From: Oscillospiraceae bacterium
GTDB taxonomy: Bacteria; Bacillota; Clostridia; Oscillospirales; Oscillospiraceae
NCBI GenBank assembly: GCA_902781745.1
Contig: CACZKM010000009.1
Span: forward strand, 1 to 43,541
DNA: 43,541 bases
Reading direction: 5' to 3'
The position numbers and the translations under genes were made by a program. Below are positions 24,289 through 32,825 of this stretch, one piece after another. Numbering within the stretch: the stretch's first letter is position 1; each line of letters starts with the position of its first letter. The notes beneath the pieces were generated by a model. It was not told the DNA's origin, did no database searches, and saw only the letters and a program-made list of their open reading frames with translations.

Positions 24289-25410
24289 TTATCTTTCCCG
24301 GTTGAAGATCTTGAAGATCTCCTTGTAGGGATCGTCGTCATCCACAGGGGCGGAGGCGGAACGGCGGTCGCTTCCTCTGCTCCGGTCCCCGCCGGAAGAG
24401 GGGCGGGCGGAGGGACGGCCGGCGTCGGAGGCGCCGCTCTTGTTGTTCATGACGGACTCGTCAAAGCCGGTGGCGATGACGGTGACCACGATCTCGTCCT
24501 CCAGGGACTCGTCGAAGGTGGCGCCGAAGATGATGAGGGCGTTGGGGTCGGCGGCCTCCTGGACCAGGTTGGCGGCCAGCTCCACTTCCTCCAGGCCCAC
24601 GTCGGTGGAGCCAGTGACGTTCACCAGCACGCCCCGGGCGCCGTTGATGGAGGTCTCCAGCAGGGGGCTGGAAACGGCCCGGCGGGCGGCTTCCTCGGCC
24701 TTGTTCTTGCCGGCGGCCCGGCCCACGCCCATGTGCGCCATGCCCGCGTCCTTCATGACGGCGGACACGTCGGCAAAGTCCAGGTTGATGAAGCCGGTGT
24801 TCTTGATGAGGTCGGAGATGGACTGCACCGCCTGGCGGAGCACGTCATCGGCCACCTCGAAGGCGTTGGACAGGGTGATCTTCTGCTCGGTGACGAATTT
24901 CAGCCGGTCGTTGGGGATGATGACCAGGGAGTCCACCCGGGTGCGGAGGTTCTCGATGCCGTCCTCCGCCTGCTGCATCCGGCGGCGGCCCTCGAAGGAG
25001 AAGGGCTTGGTGACCACGCCCACGGTGAGGATGTCCATCTCCTTGGCCAGGTCGGCCAGGATGGGCGCCGCGCCGGTGCCGGTGCCGCCGCCCATGCCGG
25101 CGGTGATGAAGACCATGTCGGTGTCCTCCAGGACCTTGGAGATGGCCGCGCGGCTCTCCTCGGCGGACTGGCGGCCCACGTCGGGGTTGGAGCCTGCGCC
25201 CTGACCCTCGGTGAGCTTCTCGCCGATCTGGATCTTCTGGTTGGCGCTGGACCCGGACAGGGCCTGCTTATCGGTGTTCACTGCGATGAAGTCCACGCCC
25301 TGAACGCCCGACTCCACCATGCGGTTGACCACATTGCTGCCGCCGCCGCCGACGCCGATTACCTTGATGCTAACAACGGATTCTGCTCCGGTATCTAATC
25401 CAAACGCCAT
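24289..25410 (-). CDS. ftsZ: Cell division protein FtsZ
   Basis: 373 residues from the ATG at 25410 behind AGGAGG. This tubulin-like GTPase forms the division ring. GTP-binding features are intact: GVGGGGSNVVNRM (about 19-31) and the tubulin signature GGGTGTG (about 107-113), then KPFSFEGRRR and the T7-loop region NLDFADVSAVM. The disordered linker is rich in Ser, Arg and Gly. The tail ends DPYKEIFKIFNRER, which is not the common DIPxFLR-type peptide that binds FtsA and other partners. No ftsA lies nearby. It has its own promoter at 25513-25541, though it follows ftsQ. Confidence 0.98.
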   Translation of the reverse strand: MAFGLDTGAESVVSIKVIGVGGGGSNVVNRMVESGVQGVDFIAVNTDKQALSGSSANQKIQIGEKLTEGQGAGSNPDVGRQSAEESRAAISKVLEDTDMVFITAGMGGGTGTGAAPILADLAKEMDILTVGVVTKPFSFEGRRRMQQAEDGIENLRTRVDSLVIIPNDRLKFVTEQKITLSNAFEVADDVLRQAVQSISDLIKNTGFINLDFADVSAVMKDAGMAHMGVGRAAGKNKAEEAARRAVSSPLLETSINGARGVLVNVTGSTDVGLEEVELAANLVQEAADPNALIIFGATFDESLEDEIVVTVIATGFDESVMNNKSGASDAGRPSARPSSGGDRSRGSDRRSASAPVDDDDPYKEIFKIFNRER

Positions 25411-25512
25411 GATCGATCCTCCTAAGTATATGTCAATGTCTGATGTATCTGGTCCGGCCCCCAAGCTGTCTCAGGCTGCGGGGCACCGATGGTAATACGC
25501 TATTATTGTACT

Positions 25513-25541
25513 ATTGTATCTCCCTTTCCCCGGCAGGTCAA
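25513..25541 (-). promoter_or_regulatory. Sigma-A promoter of ftsZ
   Basis: TTGACC (25541-25536), 17-base spacer, TACAAT (25518-25513) on the minus strand, in the 201-base gap between ftsQ and ftsZ; leader of about 100 bases. Confidence 0.8.
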
Positions 25542-25611
25542 TAGAAAAATCAAATTTCTTGGACCGCTTTCCCAAAATCCGGGATCTGTTTTCCCGGTGG
25601 GATCACAGGGA

Positions 25612-26370
25612 TCAGAAGGGGGAATAGAAGTTTTTCTCGGTCTTCATGTCCAGAACGCCCTGCTCCTCGTCCCCCAGGACCGCCACGATCTCCTCCAGGA
25701 TGAGGATCTTGCGGTTGAAGTCCACGTTGTTGAGAAGCTTGGCCTGGATGCGGCCCTGGTAGACCATCACCAGCTCGGTCCGGGAGGAGGCGTTGATGGA
25801 GTTAATCTGACTGGTCATCCCCCGCTCCTGGAGGACCTGGAGAAGGCCCAGCAGGCCGTTGAGCTGGCTGATGTGCCCCTCCCCTACGTCCACGGGCTTG
25901 CTGATCTGGGGGGAGACGGCGTAGAGGCCCAGGATCCGGGTGTAGTTCTCCGCCGTGGCGGCGTCGATCTGCTCCAGGATCTTCCCCTTGCCGTCCATGA
26001 GCCACCAGGAGCTCTCATCCTCCGTGGCGATGACCGCCGCCGGGGCGGTCTCCGTGATCACCAGACGCAGGGTGGTGGGAAAGCGCTTTTTCACCGTGAC
26101 GGAATCGATATAGGGCAGGGTGTCGTAGAGCCGCTGGACGATAACATCCTTCTGGGTGAGAATGAGATTCTCCCCCATGTTGATGTGGGCTGCCTCCAAA
26201 ATCTGCTCCTCGGAGTAGCGGGCGTTGCCCTCCACCTCCACGAACTCCACCCGGAAAAACACCGTGCAGGCCCCCACCAGGGCCACGGCGATGAGAAGGA
26301 CCATCAGGACCAGAAAGACGATCCGGCCCCGGTTCCTGCGATATGCGGTTTCCTTGTTTTTCTTGGCCAT
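25612..26370 (-). CDS. ftsQ: Cell division protein FtsQ/DivIB
   Basis: 252 residues, ATG at 26370. A short basic cytoplasmic tail (MAKKNKETAYRRNRGR) leads to one transmembrane helix at about 17-39. The POTRA domain follows (FFRVEFVEVEGNARYSEEQI, about 42-110), then the beta domain (YIDSVTVKKRFPTTLRLVIT, WWLMDGKGKILEQ). It joins FtsL and the partner DivIC in the complex that activates septal wall synthesis. It lies 27 bases after murA. The order murA-ftsQ-ftsZ fits the end of a dcw cluster. Confidence 0.95.
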   Translation of the reverse strand: MAKKNKETAYRRNRGRIVFLVLMVLLIAVALVGACTVFFRVEFVEVEGNARYSEEQILEAAHINMGENLILTQKDVIVQRLYDTLPYIDSVTVKKRFPTTLRLVITETAPAAVIATEDESSWWLMDGKGKILEQIDAATAENYTRILGLYAVSPQISKPVDVGEGHISQLNGLLGLLQVLQERGMTSQINSINASSRTELVMVYQGRIQAKLLNNVDFNRKILILEEIVAVLGDEEQGVLDMKTEKNFYSPF

Positions 26371-26397
26371 GTCGGTCGTTCCTTTGTGTGATGGGTC

Positions 26398-27651
26398 CTA
26401 TCCCCGGACCCGTTTGATGGCCGCGCCCAGGGAGGACAGGTCCTCCTCCAGCCGCCGGTAGCCCCGGTCGATGTGGGACAGGCCGGTGATCCTGCTCTCC
26501 CCCGCCGCCCCCAGGGCCGCGATGGTCAGAGCCGCGCCGCCCCGGAGATCCATGGCCTCCACAGCGGCGCCGTGAAGGGGCCGTCCGACGAGGCGGGCGG
26601 TGGTCCCCTCCACCGTCAGGTCCGCCCCCATGGCCCGCAGGCCCTCGGCATAGCGGAAGCGGCGGTCGAAGACGGTCTCCCGGATGACGGTCTCCCCGGT
26701 CCCCCCGGCCAGGGCCCCAGCCAGAAGGGGCTGGGCGTCGGTGGGAAAGGCGGGCCAGGGGCCGGTGGTCAGGGCGCCGATCCCCCGGAGGGGACGGTCA
26801 GCCTGTAAGATGATTCGTGTGGGCTCCCGCCGGACCTGGCAGCCGGCGGCCTCCAGGGCCGCCAGGACGGGAGTCAGGTCGCCGGGGCGCACGTCGGTGA
26901 GCTCCCCTTCCCCGCCGGCGGCGGCCACCGCGCAGAGGTAGGTGGACGCCACGATGCGGTCGGGCATAACGGCATAGTCTGCGGGGTGGAGGGGCAGGCC
27001 GCCCCGAATCACCACCCGGTCGGTGCCGCCCCCCTGGACCGAGGCCCCCATGGCCCGGAGAAAGCCCTGGAGATCCTCGATCTCCGGCTCCCGGGCGGCG
27101 TTGCAGATCTCGGTGACCCCCGCCGCTCCGCAGGCGCAGAGCATGGCGTTCTCCGTGGCCCCCACGCTGGGGATGGGCAGATAGAGGCGCCGGCCCCGGA
27201 GGGAAGCGCTCCGGCAGGAGAGCCGGCCGTCCCGGTCCAGCACCGTGGCCCCCAGGGCCTGAAAGGCCCGGATATGTAAGTCGATGGGCCGGTCCCCCAG
27301 GGCGCAGCCTCCGGGCCAGCCCGCCTGAGCCTCCCCCGTCCGGGCCAGCAGGGCCCCCAGGAAGAGGACCGAGGCCCGCATCCGGCCCATGAGGCCGTCG
27401 GGGATGGCGCTGCCGCAGAGCGGGGCCGTGTCGATGACCACGTCCTCCCCGGTCCGCGCCACCCGGCAGCCCAGACAGGACAGGATGCCCAGGGCGGTCC
27501 ACACGTCGGCCAGGTCGGGGCAGCGGCGAAGCACGCTCTCCCCTCGGGCCAGCAGAGTGGCCGCCAGCAGCGGCAGGGCGCTGTTCTTGGCCCCGTGGAC
27601 CCCGACGGTCCCCCGAAGGGGGCGGCCGCCCTCGATGCGGAAATAGTCCAT
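26398..27651 (-). CDS. murA: UDP-N-acetylglucosamine 1-carboxyvinyltransferase
   Basis: 417 residues, ATG at 27651. First committed step of peptidoglycan synthesis: moves enolpyruvate from PEP to UDP-GlcNAc. K22 in GAKNSALP and the catalytic cysteine C116 in GWPGGCALGDRPIDLH are present, so it should be fosfomycin-sensitive by the classical mechanism. Many Firmicutes keep two MurA genes; whether a second exists here cannot be seen. It is placed between murG and ftsQ, 67 bases after murG. Glycine- and Arg/Ala-rich composition reflects the high G+C content of this region. Confidence 0.97.
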   Translation of the reverse strand: MDYFRIEGGRPLRGTVGVHGAKNSALPLLAATLLARGESVLRRCPDLADVWTALGILSCLGCRVARTGEDVVIDTAPLCGSAIPDGLMGRMRASVLFLGALLARTGEAQAGWPGGCALGDRPIDLHIRAFQALGATVLDRDGRLSCRSASLRGRRLYLPIPSVGATENAMLCACGAAGVTEICNAAREPEIEDLQGFLRAMGASVQGGGTDRVVIRGGLPLHPADYAVMPDRIVASTYLCAVAAAGGEGELTDVRPGDLTPVLAALEAAGCQVRREPTRIILQADRPLRGIGALTTGPWPAFPTDAQPLLAGALAGGTGETVIRETVFDRRFRYAEGLRAMGADLTVEGTTARLVGRPLHGAAVEAMDLRGGAALTIAALGAAGESRITGLSHIDRGYRRLEEDLSSLGAAIKRVRG

Positions 27652-27718
27652 TGGATCTCCCCCTCCTCCGGTGGTTCATGCCATGCTATGCCGGAGGGGC
27701 GGGAGAGGTGAAGGAAAG

Positions 27719-28879
27719 TCAGGTGGGCATGCCCCGGGTGATCTCCGCCGGGAGCTCCGGCCGGATGTCCTCGGGGAGGAGCTCCACCAGGGCGCGGTAG
27801 ATCTTCTCCGCCGCGTCGGGGATGCCCATGGCCCCCATGGAGAGGGACATGGCGTTGAGCCGGGGCACGTCAGCCAGCAGGCCCTGGACGGTCTGGTACA
27901 GGACCTGGCCGCTGCACACCGGCTCCAGGAGGACCACCGCGCCGCCCTGGTTGGCCAGGACGTTGGCGTTCTTCTCCTGGTGGTGGTTGGTGACGTTGGG
28001 CGAGGGGACGATGACCGCCGGCTTGCCGATGGCGGTGAGCTCCGACAGGGTGGAGGCGCCCCCCCGGCAGAGGACCAGGTCCGCCGCCAGCATCACCTGG
28101 GGCATATCGTAGATGTACTCCCGGAGCTGGATATTCTCCGGCAGGGCCGTGTCGGCCAGGGCGACCTTCATCTCGTCGTAGTTCCGCCCGGCCCCGTGGA
28201 TGTGGACCCAGGGGGCGCCGTCGGCGGCCTCCCGGCGGATGAAGTCGATCATATACTCGTTCATATCCTCGGCCCCCAGGCTCCCCCAGTAGGACAGGAG
28301 CACCGGGCGGTCGTCCTTGACCCCCAGGGCGTCCCGGGCCTGGTGCCGGCCGGTCTGGAAGAACTCCAGGCGGACGGGGGTGCCGGTGACCACCACCTTA
28401 TCGGGGTCGCTGTAGTTCTCCCGGGCCTCCTCATAGCCCACCAGGACCCGGTCGGCCACCTTGGACAGGCGCTTGGTGGTCAGGCCGGGGACGGCGTTGG
28501 CCTCGTGGACGGCGGTGGGGATCCCCCGCTTTGCCGCGGCGGAGACCACGGGATAGGAGGCGTAGCCCCCGGTGCCCACCACCAGGTCGGGCCGGAAATC
28601 GTCCAGGATGGCCTCGGCCTCCTTTTTGGAGACCGACAGATTCCGGACGGTGCGCAGGTTGTGCTTGAGGCCGGAGGGGCTGACGCTCCGCCAGAAGTTG
28701 CTGATGGTGACGGTCTTCAAGGGGAAGCCCTCCTTGGGGACCAGCTTCTCCTCCATGCCGCCCTTGGCCCCCACGAAGAGGACCTGGCAGTCCGGGTTCC
28801 GCTCCTGGAACATCCGGGCCAGAGCCACGGCGGGGTTGATATGTCCGGCGGTGCCGCCGCAGGTAAATAATACATTCAT
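27719..28879 (-). CDS. murG: UDP-GlcNAc:lipid I N-acetylglucosaminyltransferase
   Basis: 386 residues from the ATG at 28879 (MNVLFTCGGTAGHINPAVAL), with GGAAAGGAAG upstream; longer readings would put 14 extra residues before the conserved first strand. MurG adds GlcNAc to lipid I to make lipid II on the inner face of the membrane. The donor-binding motif region CRGGASTLSELTAIGKPAVIVPSP is clear in the C-terminal half, and the N-terminal glycine-rich loop is intact. It lies 81 bases after ftsW and before murA. Confidence 0.97.
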   Translation of the reverse strand: MNVLFTCGGTAGHINPAVALARMFQERNPDCQVLFVGAKGGMEEKLVPKEGFPLKTVTISNFWRSVSPSGLKHNLRTVRNLSVSKKEAEAILDDFRPDLVVGTGGYASYPVVSAAAKRGIPTAVHEANAVPGLTTKRLSKVADRVLVGYEEARENYSDPDKVVVTGTPVRLEFFQTGRHQARDALGVKDDRPVLLSYWGSLGAEDMNEYMIDFIRREAADGAPWVHIHGAGRNYDEMKVALADTALPENIQLREYIYDMPQVMLAADLVLCRGGASTLSELTAIGKPAVIVPSPNVTNHHQEKNANVLANQGGAVVLLEPVCSGQVLYQTVQGLLADVPRLNAMSLSMGAMGIPDAAEKIYRALVELLPEDIRPELPAEITRGMPT

Positions 28880-28960
28880 AGCTTGATCTGCTTCCTTTCC
28901 GAACAGCACGATTCCTCGCACAGACGCACCGGCAGTTTCCTCTTCGGGACGACCGGCGCG

Positions 28961-30166
28961 CTAACTGGCCGGATTCTGCCGGGAGATGGCCAGCACCAGC
29001 CCCATTTCCGCCAACTGGATCAGCAGGGCCGTGCCCCCGTAGCTGAAGAAGGGCAGGGAGATGCCCGTCACGGGGAAGAGGTTGGTCACCACCGCCACGT
29101 TGGCGAAGACCTGGAAGGCGAAGAGGGTGGTGATGCCCACGATGATCAGGGAGCCGAACTTGTCCCTGGCGTGGAGGGCCAGCCAGTATCCCCGGATGAT
29201 CAGCAGGGCAAAGAGGATAAGCACCAGCACCGCCCCGATGAAGCCCAGCTCCTCGCAGACGATGGAGAACACGAAGTCGTTCTGGGGCTCAGGGAGGTAG
29301 AGGAACTTCTGCCGGCTCTGGCCCAGGCCCAGGCCGGTGAGACCGCCGGAGCCGATGGCCATGAGGGACTGGATGGCCTGGAGGCCCTTGTCCAGGGGGT
29401 CGCTCCAGGGGTCCCGCCACATCTGGAGGCGGGAGGTCATATAGTCCGTGGCGAACATGATGTAGGTCAGGCCCGCGCCGGCCAGGGCGCCGCCGGTCAC
29501 AAACCACCCCAGCTTGATGCCCGCGGCAAAGAGGATGGTGGCGGCGATGACCAGCATCTGGATGGTGGCGGACATATGGGGCTCGATGGCCAGCAGGCCC
29601 ACCATGATGACGATGATGAGGATATAGGGGACGAGCTCAAAGAACCCCGCCCGCTCCAACAGATTCAGGAACCGGCCGAAAATGGTCCGTCGGCCGAATT
29701 CCAGGGGCCGCCGCTCGTCCCGCTTGGACAGGCGGGCGGCGAAAAAGAGGATCAGGGCGAACTTGCCCAGCTCCGAGGGCTGCCACTGGACGGGGTAGTT
29801 CAGCCACCGGTAGGCGCCGTTGGCGTAATGGCCGATGCCCGGGACCCGGACCAGGGCCATACAGAGAAAGGCCAGGGCCAGCACGATCCAGGTCATGTCC
29901 CGGAGGCCCTGGTAGTTGAGCCGGGAGACGAAGATCATGACGGCGATGCCGCCGGCGGCAAAGACGGCCTGCCGCTTAAAGTAGTAGAAGGCGTCGCCGC
30001 CGGTGATGTTCTTGATGTCGTAGATGGCGGTGGGATAGGAGGCCGACAGAAGCATGATGAGCCCCACGACCACCAGGACCACCACCAGCAGGAAGAAGGG
30101 CATATCCATCTGCCCCCAGGCGCTGGTCTTTTTCGGTTTTTCCTTCAGACGCATGGCTTTCGGCAT
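28961..30166 (-). CDS. ftsW: SEDS glycosyltransferase FtsW (FtsW/RodA/SpoVE family)
   Basis: 401 residues, ATG at 30166 behind AAAGGAGGG. About ten transmembrane helices with the family stretch NGAYRWLNYPVQWQPSELGK, the large-loop region IGSGGLTGLGLGQSRQKFLYLP and PEPQNDFVFSIVCEELGF, and the closing GISLPFFSYGGTAL. It polymerises lipid II into glycan strands together with a class B PBP; the PBP gene lies three genes upstream. Position between mraY and murG fits FtsW or the sporulation version SpoVE, and sequence alone does not separate them. Confidence 0.95.
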   Translation of the reverse strand: MPKAMRLKEKPKKTSAWGQMDMPFFLLVVVLVVVGLIMLLSASYPTAIYDIKNITGGDAFYYFKRQAVFAAGGIAVMIFVSRLNYQGLRDMTWIVLALAFLCMALVRVPGIGHYANGAYRWLNYPVQWQPSELGKFALILFFAARLSKRDERRPLEFGRRTIFGRFLNLLERAGFFELVPYILIIVIMVGLLAIEPHMSATIQMLVIAATILFAAGIKLGWFVTGGALAGAGLTYIMFATDYMTSRLQMWRDPWSDPLDKGLQAIQSLMAIGSGGLTGLGLGQSRQKFLYLPEPQNDFVFSIVCEELGFIGAVLVLILFALLIIRGYWLALHARDKFGSLIIVGITTLFAFQVFANVAVVTNLFPVTGISLPFFSYGGTALLIQLAEMGLVLAISRQNPAS

Positions 30167-30205
30167 GATCCGTCCCTCCTTTCCGTTGGATTGTGCATGG
30201 ACAGA

Positions 30206-31231
30206 TTACAGGGTGGGATACCGCCCGATGGCCCCGGCCAGTGCCAGCAGGCAGAAGGCCAGAGAGATGATGGTAAAGACGAAGAAGAGCTTGGCCTCGC
30301 TCCATCCCCCCATCTCCAGATGGTGGTGGAGGGGGGCCATGCGGAAGATCCGCTTGCCGTGGGTGGCCTTGAAGTAGACCACCTGGATGATGTCCGACAG
30401 GGTCTCCGCGATGTAAATGATACCCACCAGGATGAGGATCAGGGGCATATCCAGGGCAAAGGCCATACCGCAGACCATCCCCCCCAGGAAGAGGGAGCCG
30501 GTGTCCCCCATGAAGACCTTGGCGGGGTGGAAGTTATAGACCAGAAAGCCGATGAGAGCCCCGAAGAGGGCGGCGGACAGCACCGCCATGCCCCGTCCCC
30601 CGGGCTGGTCCCAGTGGAAGGCCCCGTAGGCGAAGGCGGCGGTAAAGAAGGCGCACACGGGAAGGGTGACGCCGGTGGCCAGGCCGTCCACCCCGTCGGT
30701 GATGTTCACGGCATTCACCGTGCCGGTGATAACAAAGGCGGCAAAGATCAGATAGACCACCCAGGGCAGGTGCCACACGGTCCCGAAGAAGGGGACGTAC
30801 AGATCCGGGGACAGGATGCCCAGCCGCCGCAGGATGACGATGAACAGGATGGCCGCCGCAAGCTGGAGGAGGAACTTCTGGGCGGCGGTGAGGCCGGTGT
30901 TCTCCTTCTTCTTCAACTTGGCGTAGTCGTCAATGAAGCCGATGACCCCGAAGATCAGGGCAAAGAGGAGGACCACCAGCCAGGTCCAGTCCCCCCGGGC
31001 CGCCTCGGCCAGGTTCAGGACCAGAGCCGTGACCACGGTGGCGGCGATGAACATGATGCCGCCCATGGTGGGGGTCCCCTGCTTGGACATGTGCCAGGTG
31101 GGGCCGTCCTCCTTGATGGACTGGCCCGCCTTCAGCCGGCGGAGCATGGGGATGAGGAACTTGCCCAGGACCGCGCTGATGGCAAAGCCCAGGATCACCG
31201 CGGCCAGGATCTTTATCGATGTAGGGTCCAT
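30206..31231 (-). CDS. mraY: Phospho-N-acetylmuramoyl-pentapeptide-transferase
   Basis: 341 residues, ATG at 31231 behind GGAGG. It loads UDP-MurNAc-pentapeptide onto undecaprenyl phosphate to give lipid I. About ten transmembrane helices; the catalytic loops KEDGPTWHMSKQGTPTMGG, FIDDYAKLKKK and NITDGVDGLATG are intact, as is APLHHHLEMGGWSE. In most relatives murF lies between murE and mraY; here the gap is 148 bases and holds no gene. A TATAAT on the minus strand at 31384-31379, overlapping the murE stop, may start a separate transcript, but its -35 region is poor. Confidence 0.97.
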   Translation of the reverse strand: MDPTSIKILAAVILGFAISAVLGKFLIPMLRRLKAGQSIKEDGPTWHMSKQGTPTMGGIMFIAATVVTALVLNLAEAARGDWTWLVVLLFALIFGVIGFIDDYAKLKKKENTGLTAAQKFLLQLAAAILFIVILRRLGILSPDLYVPFFGTVWHLPWVVYLIFAAFVITGTVNAVNITDGVDGLATGVTLPVCAFFTAAFAYGAFHWDQPGGRGMAVLSAALFGALIGFLVYNFHPAKVFMGDTGSLFLGGMVCGMAFALDMPLILILVGIIYIAETLSDIIQVVYFKATHGKRIFRMAPLHHHLEMGGWSEAKLFFVFTIISLAFCLLALAGAIGRYPTL

Positions 31232-31378
31232 ACCTTTGTACCTCCGGGTCTTTCTTCTGTTCTCTCTTGGGCCGCTCCCGGGGCCGGAACACTAAATCTT
31301 GCTATTCTCTCGCCGGAGATCACAAGAATTTGCGGTTTTGCGCCGGTTGGCGGGGCGGCCATGCGATTGCAGTCTATT

Positions 31379-31384
31379 ATTATA
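31379..31384 (-). promoter_or_regulatory. Possible -10 box in front of mraY
   Basis: Perfect TATAAT on the minus strand overlapping the murE stop codon, about 150 bases upstream of mraY. No convincing -35 box at 16-18 bases, so this is only a candidate. Confidence 0.3.
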
Positions 31385-32825
31385 GCGTATCTTTCTGAAA
31401 AAAGAAAGCAATTTCTTCACGTTCGTCAAAATGAATAGCTTTCCCCCCGATCTCTTGTGTAGTTTCATGACCCTTTCCAGCCAGCAGCAGCACATCCCCC
31501 GCCCGGCACAGGGAGAGGGCGGTCTGGATGGCCTCCCGGCGGTCCGGGTCCCGGATGTAGGGGCTGGAGCCCTCGCCGAATCCCGCCGCCACCTGGTCCA
31601 GGATAGCCTCCGGGTCCTCGGTGCGGGGATTGTCGGAGGTGAGGATCACCAGGTCCGCCAGGTCCCCGGCGATCTCCCCCATGATGGGCCGCTTGGTGCG
31701 GTCCCGGTCCCCGCCGCAGCCGAAGAGGCAGAGGAGCCGCCCCGCCGTGCTGTCCCGGAGGGTCAGAAGGATGTTCTCCAGGGCGTCTGGGCTGTGGGCG
31801 TAGTCGATGACCACCGTGAAGGGGGCGGGCACCGGCACCACCTCCGCCCGGCCCTTCACCCCGGGGGCACGGGCCAGGGCGGCGGCGGCCCGGTCCAGGG
31901 GAATGCCCAGGGCCGGGCAGCAGGCCAGGACCCCCATGGCGTTGCACACGGTGAACCGGCCGGGGATGGGGACCTCTACGGGGAATTCCGCCCCGCCCCG
32001 GCGGAGGGTGAAGGCCACCTTGTCCGGGAAGAGGCGGAGGTCCTCCCCCGTCAGGTCCCCCCGCCGGCCCAGGGACCAGGTCACCCTTTGGCAGGGGGCC
32101 GTCCGGGCCAGGCTGCGGCCCCCGGGGTCGTCCAGGGGAAAGACGCCGGTCTCGCACTGGAAAAAGAGCCTGCTCTTGGCCTTGAAGTAGTTTGCCATGG
32201 TGCCGTGGAAGTCCAGGTGGTCCCGGGTCAGGTTGGTGAAGATCCCCGCCCGGAAGGTCAGCCCCGCCGTCCGGTCCAGGGCCAGGGCGTGGGAGGAGAC
32301 CTCCATGACCACATGGGTGCAGCCCGCCGTCCGCATCCGGGCCAGGAGGCTGTAGAGCGCGTAGGCGTCGGGGGTGGTGCGCCGGGCGGGCAGGGCCCGG
32401 TCCCCGATGAGGTTCTGGTTGGTGCCGATGAGACCCACCTTGGCGCGGAGGACCTCCTCCAGGACGGTCTTCATCAGGTAGGTGGTGGTGGTCTTGCCGT
32501 TGGTGCCGGTGACCCCCACCAGGGTCATTCCCGCCGCCGGGTCCCCGAACCAGGTCCGGCACAGCAGGGCGAAGGTCCGCCGGGGCGCCGGGGTGACCAG
32601 CCAGGGGCCCGGAGCGTCCGGCGGGGTCCGGCACAGCACCGCCGCCGCTCCCCGGTCCAGGGCCGTCTGGATGTAGTCATTGCCGTCGGCCCGGGTCCCG
32701 GGCAGGGCGGCGAAGAGGTTCCCGGGCCGGAGGGTCCGGGTGTCGCAGGTGAGGCCGGTGATCTCCGGGTTGCCGGGGAAGGTTTTCTCCACCGGCAGGT
32801 CCCGGGTCAGATCAGCGAGTTTCAT
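31380..32825 (-). CDS. murE: UDP-MurNAc-L-Ala-D-Glu:diamino acid ligase MurE
   Basis: 481 residues, ATG at 32825 behind GGGAGG; the ATG overlaps the PBP stop (ATGA). The Mur ligase P-loop GVTGTNGKTTTTYL is near residue 106 and the carbamylated-lysine region follows. The DNPR motif (TSDNPRTEDPEAI, near residue 396) is the mark of enzymes that add meso-diaminopimelate, so the wall should be of the DAP type. The protein ends EIAFFFQKDTL. No murF gene follows. Confidence 0.96.
   Translation of the reverse strand: MKLADLTRDLPVEKTFPGNPEITGLTCDTRTLRPGNLFAALPGTRADGNDYIQTALDRGAAAVLCRTPPDAPGPWLVTPAPRRTFALLCRTWFGDPAAGMTLVGVTGTNGKTTTTYLMKTVLEEVLRAKVGLIGTNQNLIGDRALPARRTTPDAYALYSLLARMRTAGCTHVVMEVSSHALALDRTAGLTFRAGIFTNLTRDHLDFHGTMANYFKAKSRLFFQCETGVFPLDDPGGRSLARTAPCQRVTWSLGRRGDLTGEDLRLFPDKVAFTLRRGGAEFPVEVPIPGRFTVCNAMGVLACCPALGIPLDRAAAALARAPGVKGRAEVVPVPAPFTVVIDYAHSPDALENILLTLRDSTAGRLLCLFGCGGDRDRTKRPIMGEIAGDLADLVILTSDNPRTEDPEAILDQVAAGFGEGSSPYIRDPDRREAIQTALSLCRAGDVLLLAGKGHETTQEIGGKAIHFDEREEIAFFFQKDTL

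Noticed and set aside
31232-31379. Remnant of murF between murE and mraY
   Set aside because: No frame in the 148 bases has any resemblance to a Mur ligase; I see only noncoding sequence.
28883-31438. Very long plus-strand open frame opposite ftsW and mraY
   Set aside because: Shadow of G+C-rich codons on the other strand; His/Gly/Val/Asp-rich composition and no motif, while the minus strand shows clear FtsW and MraY.
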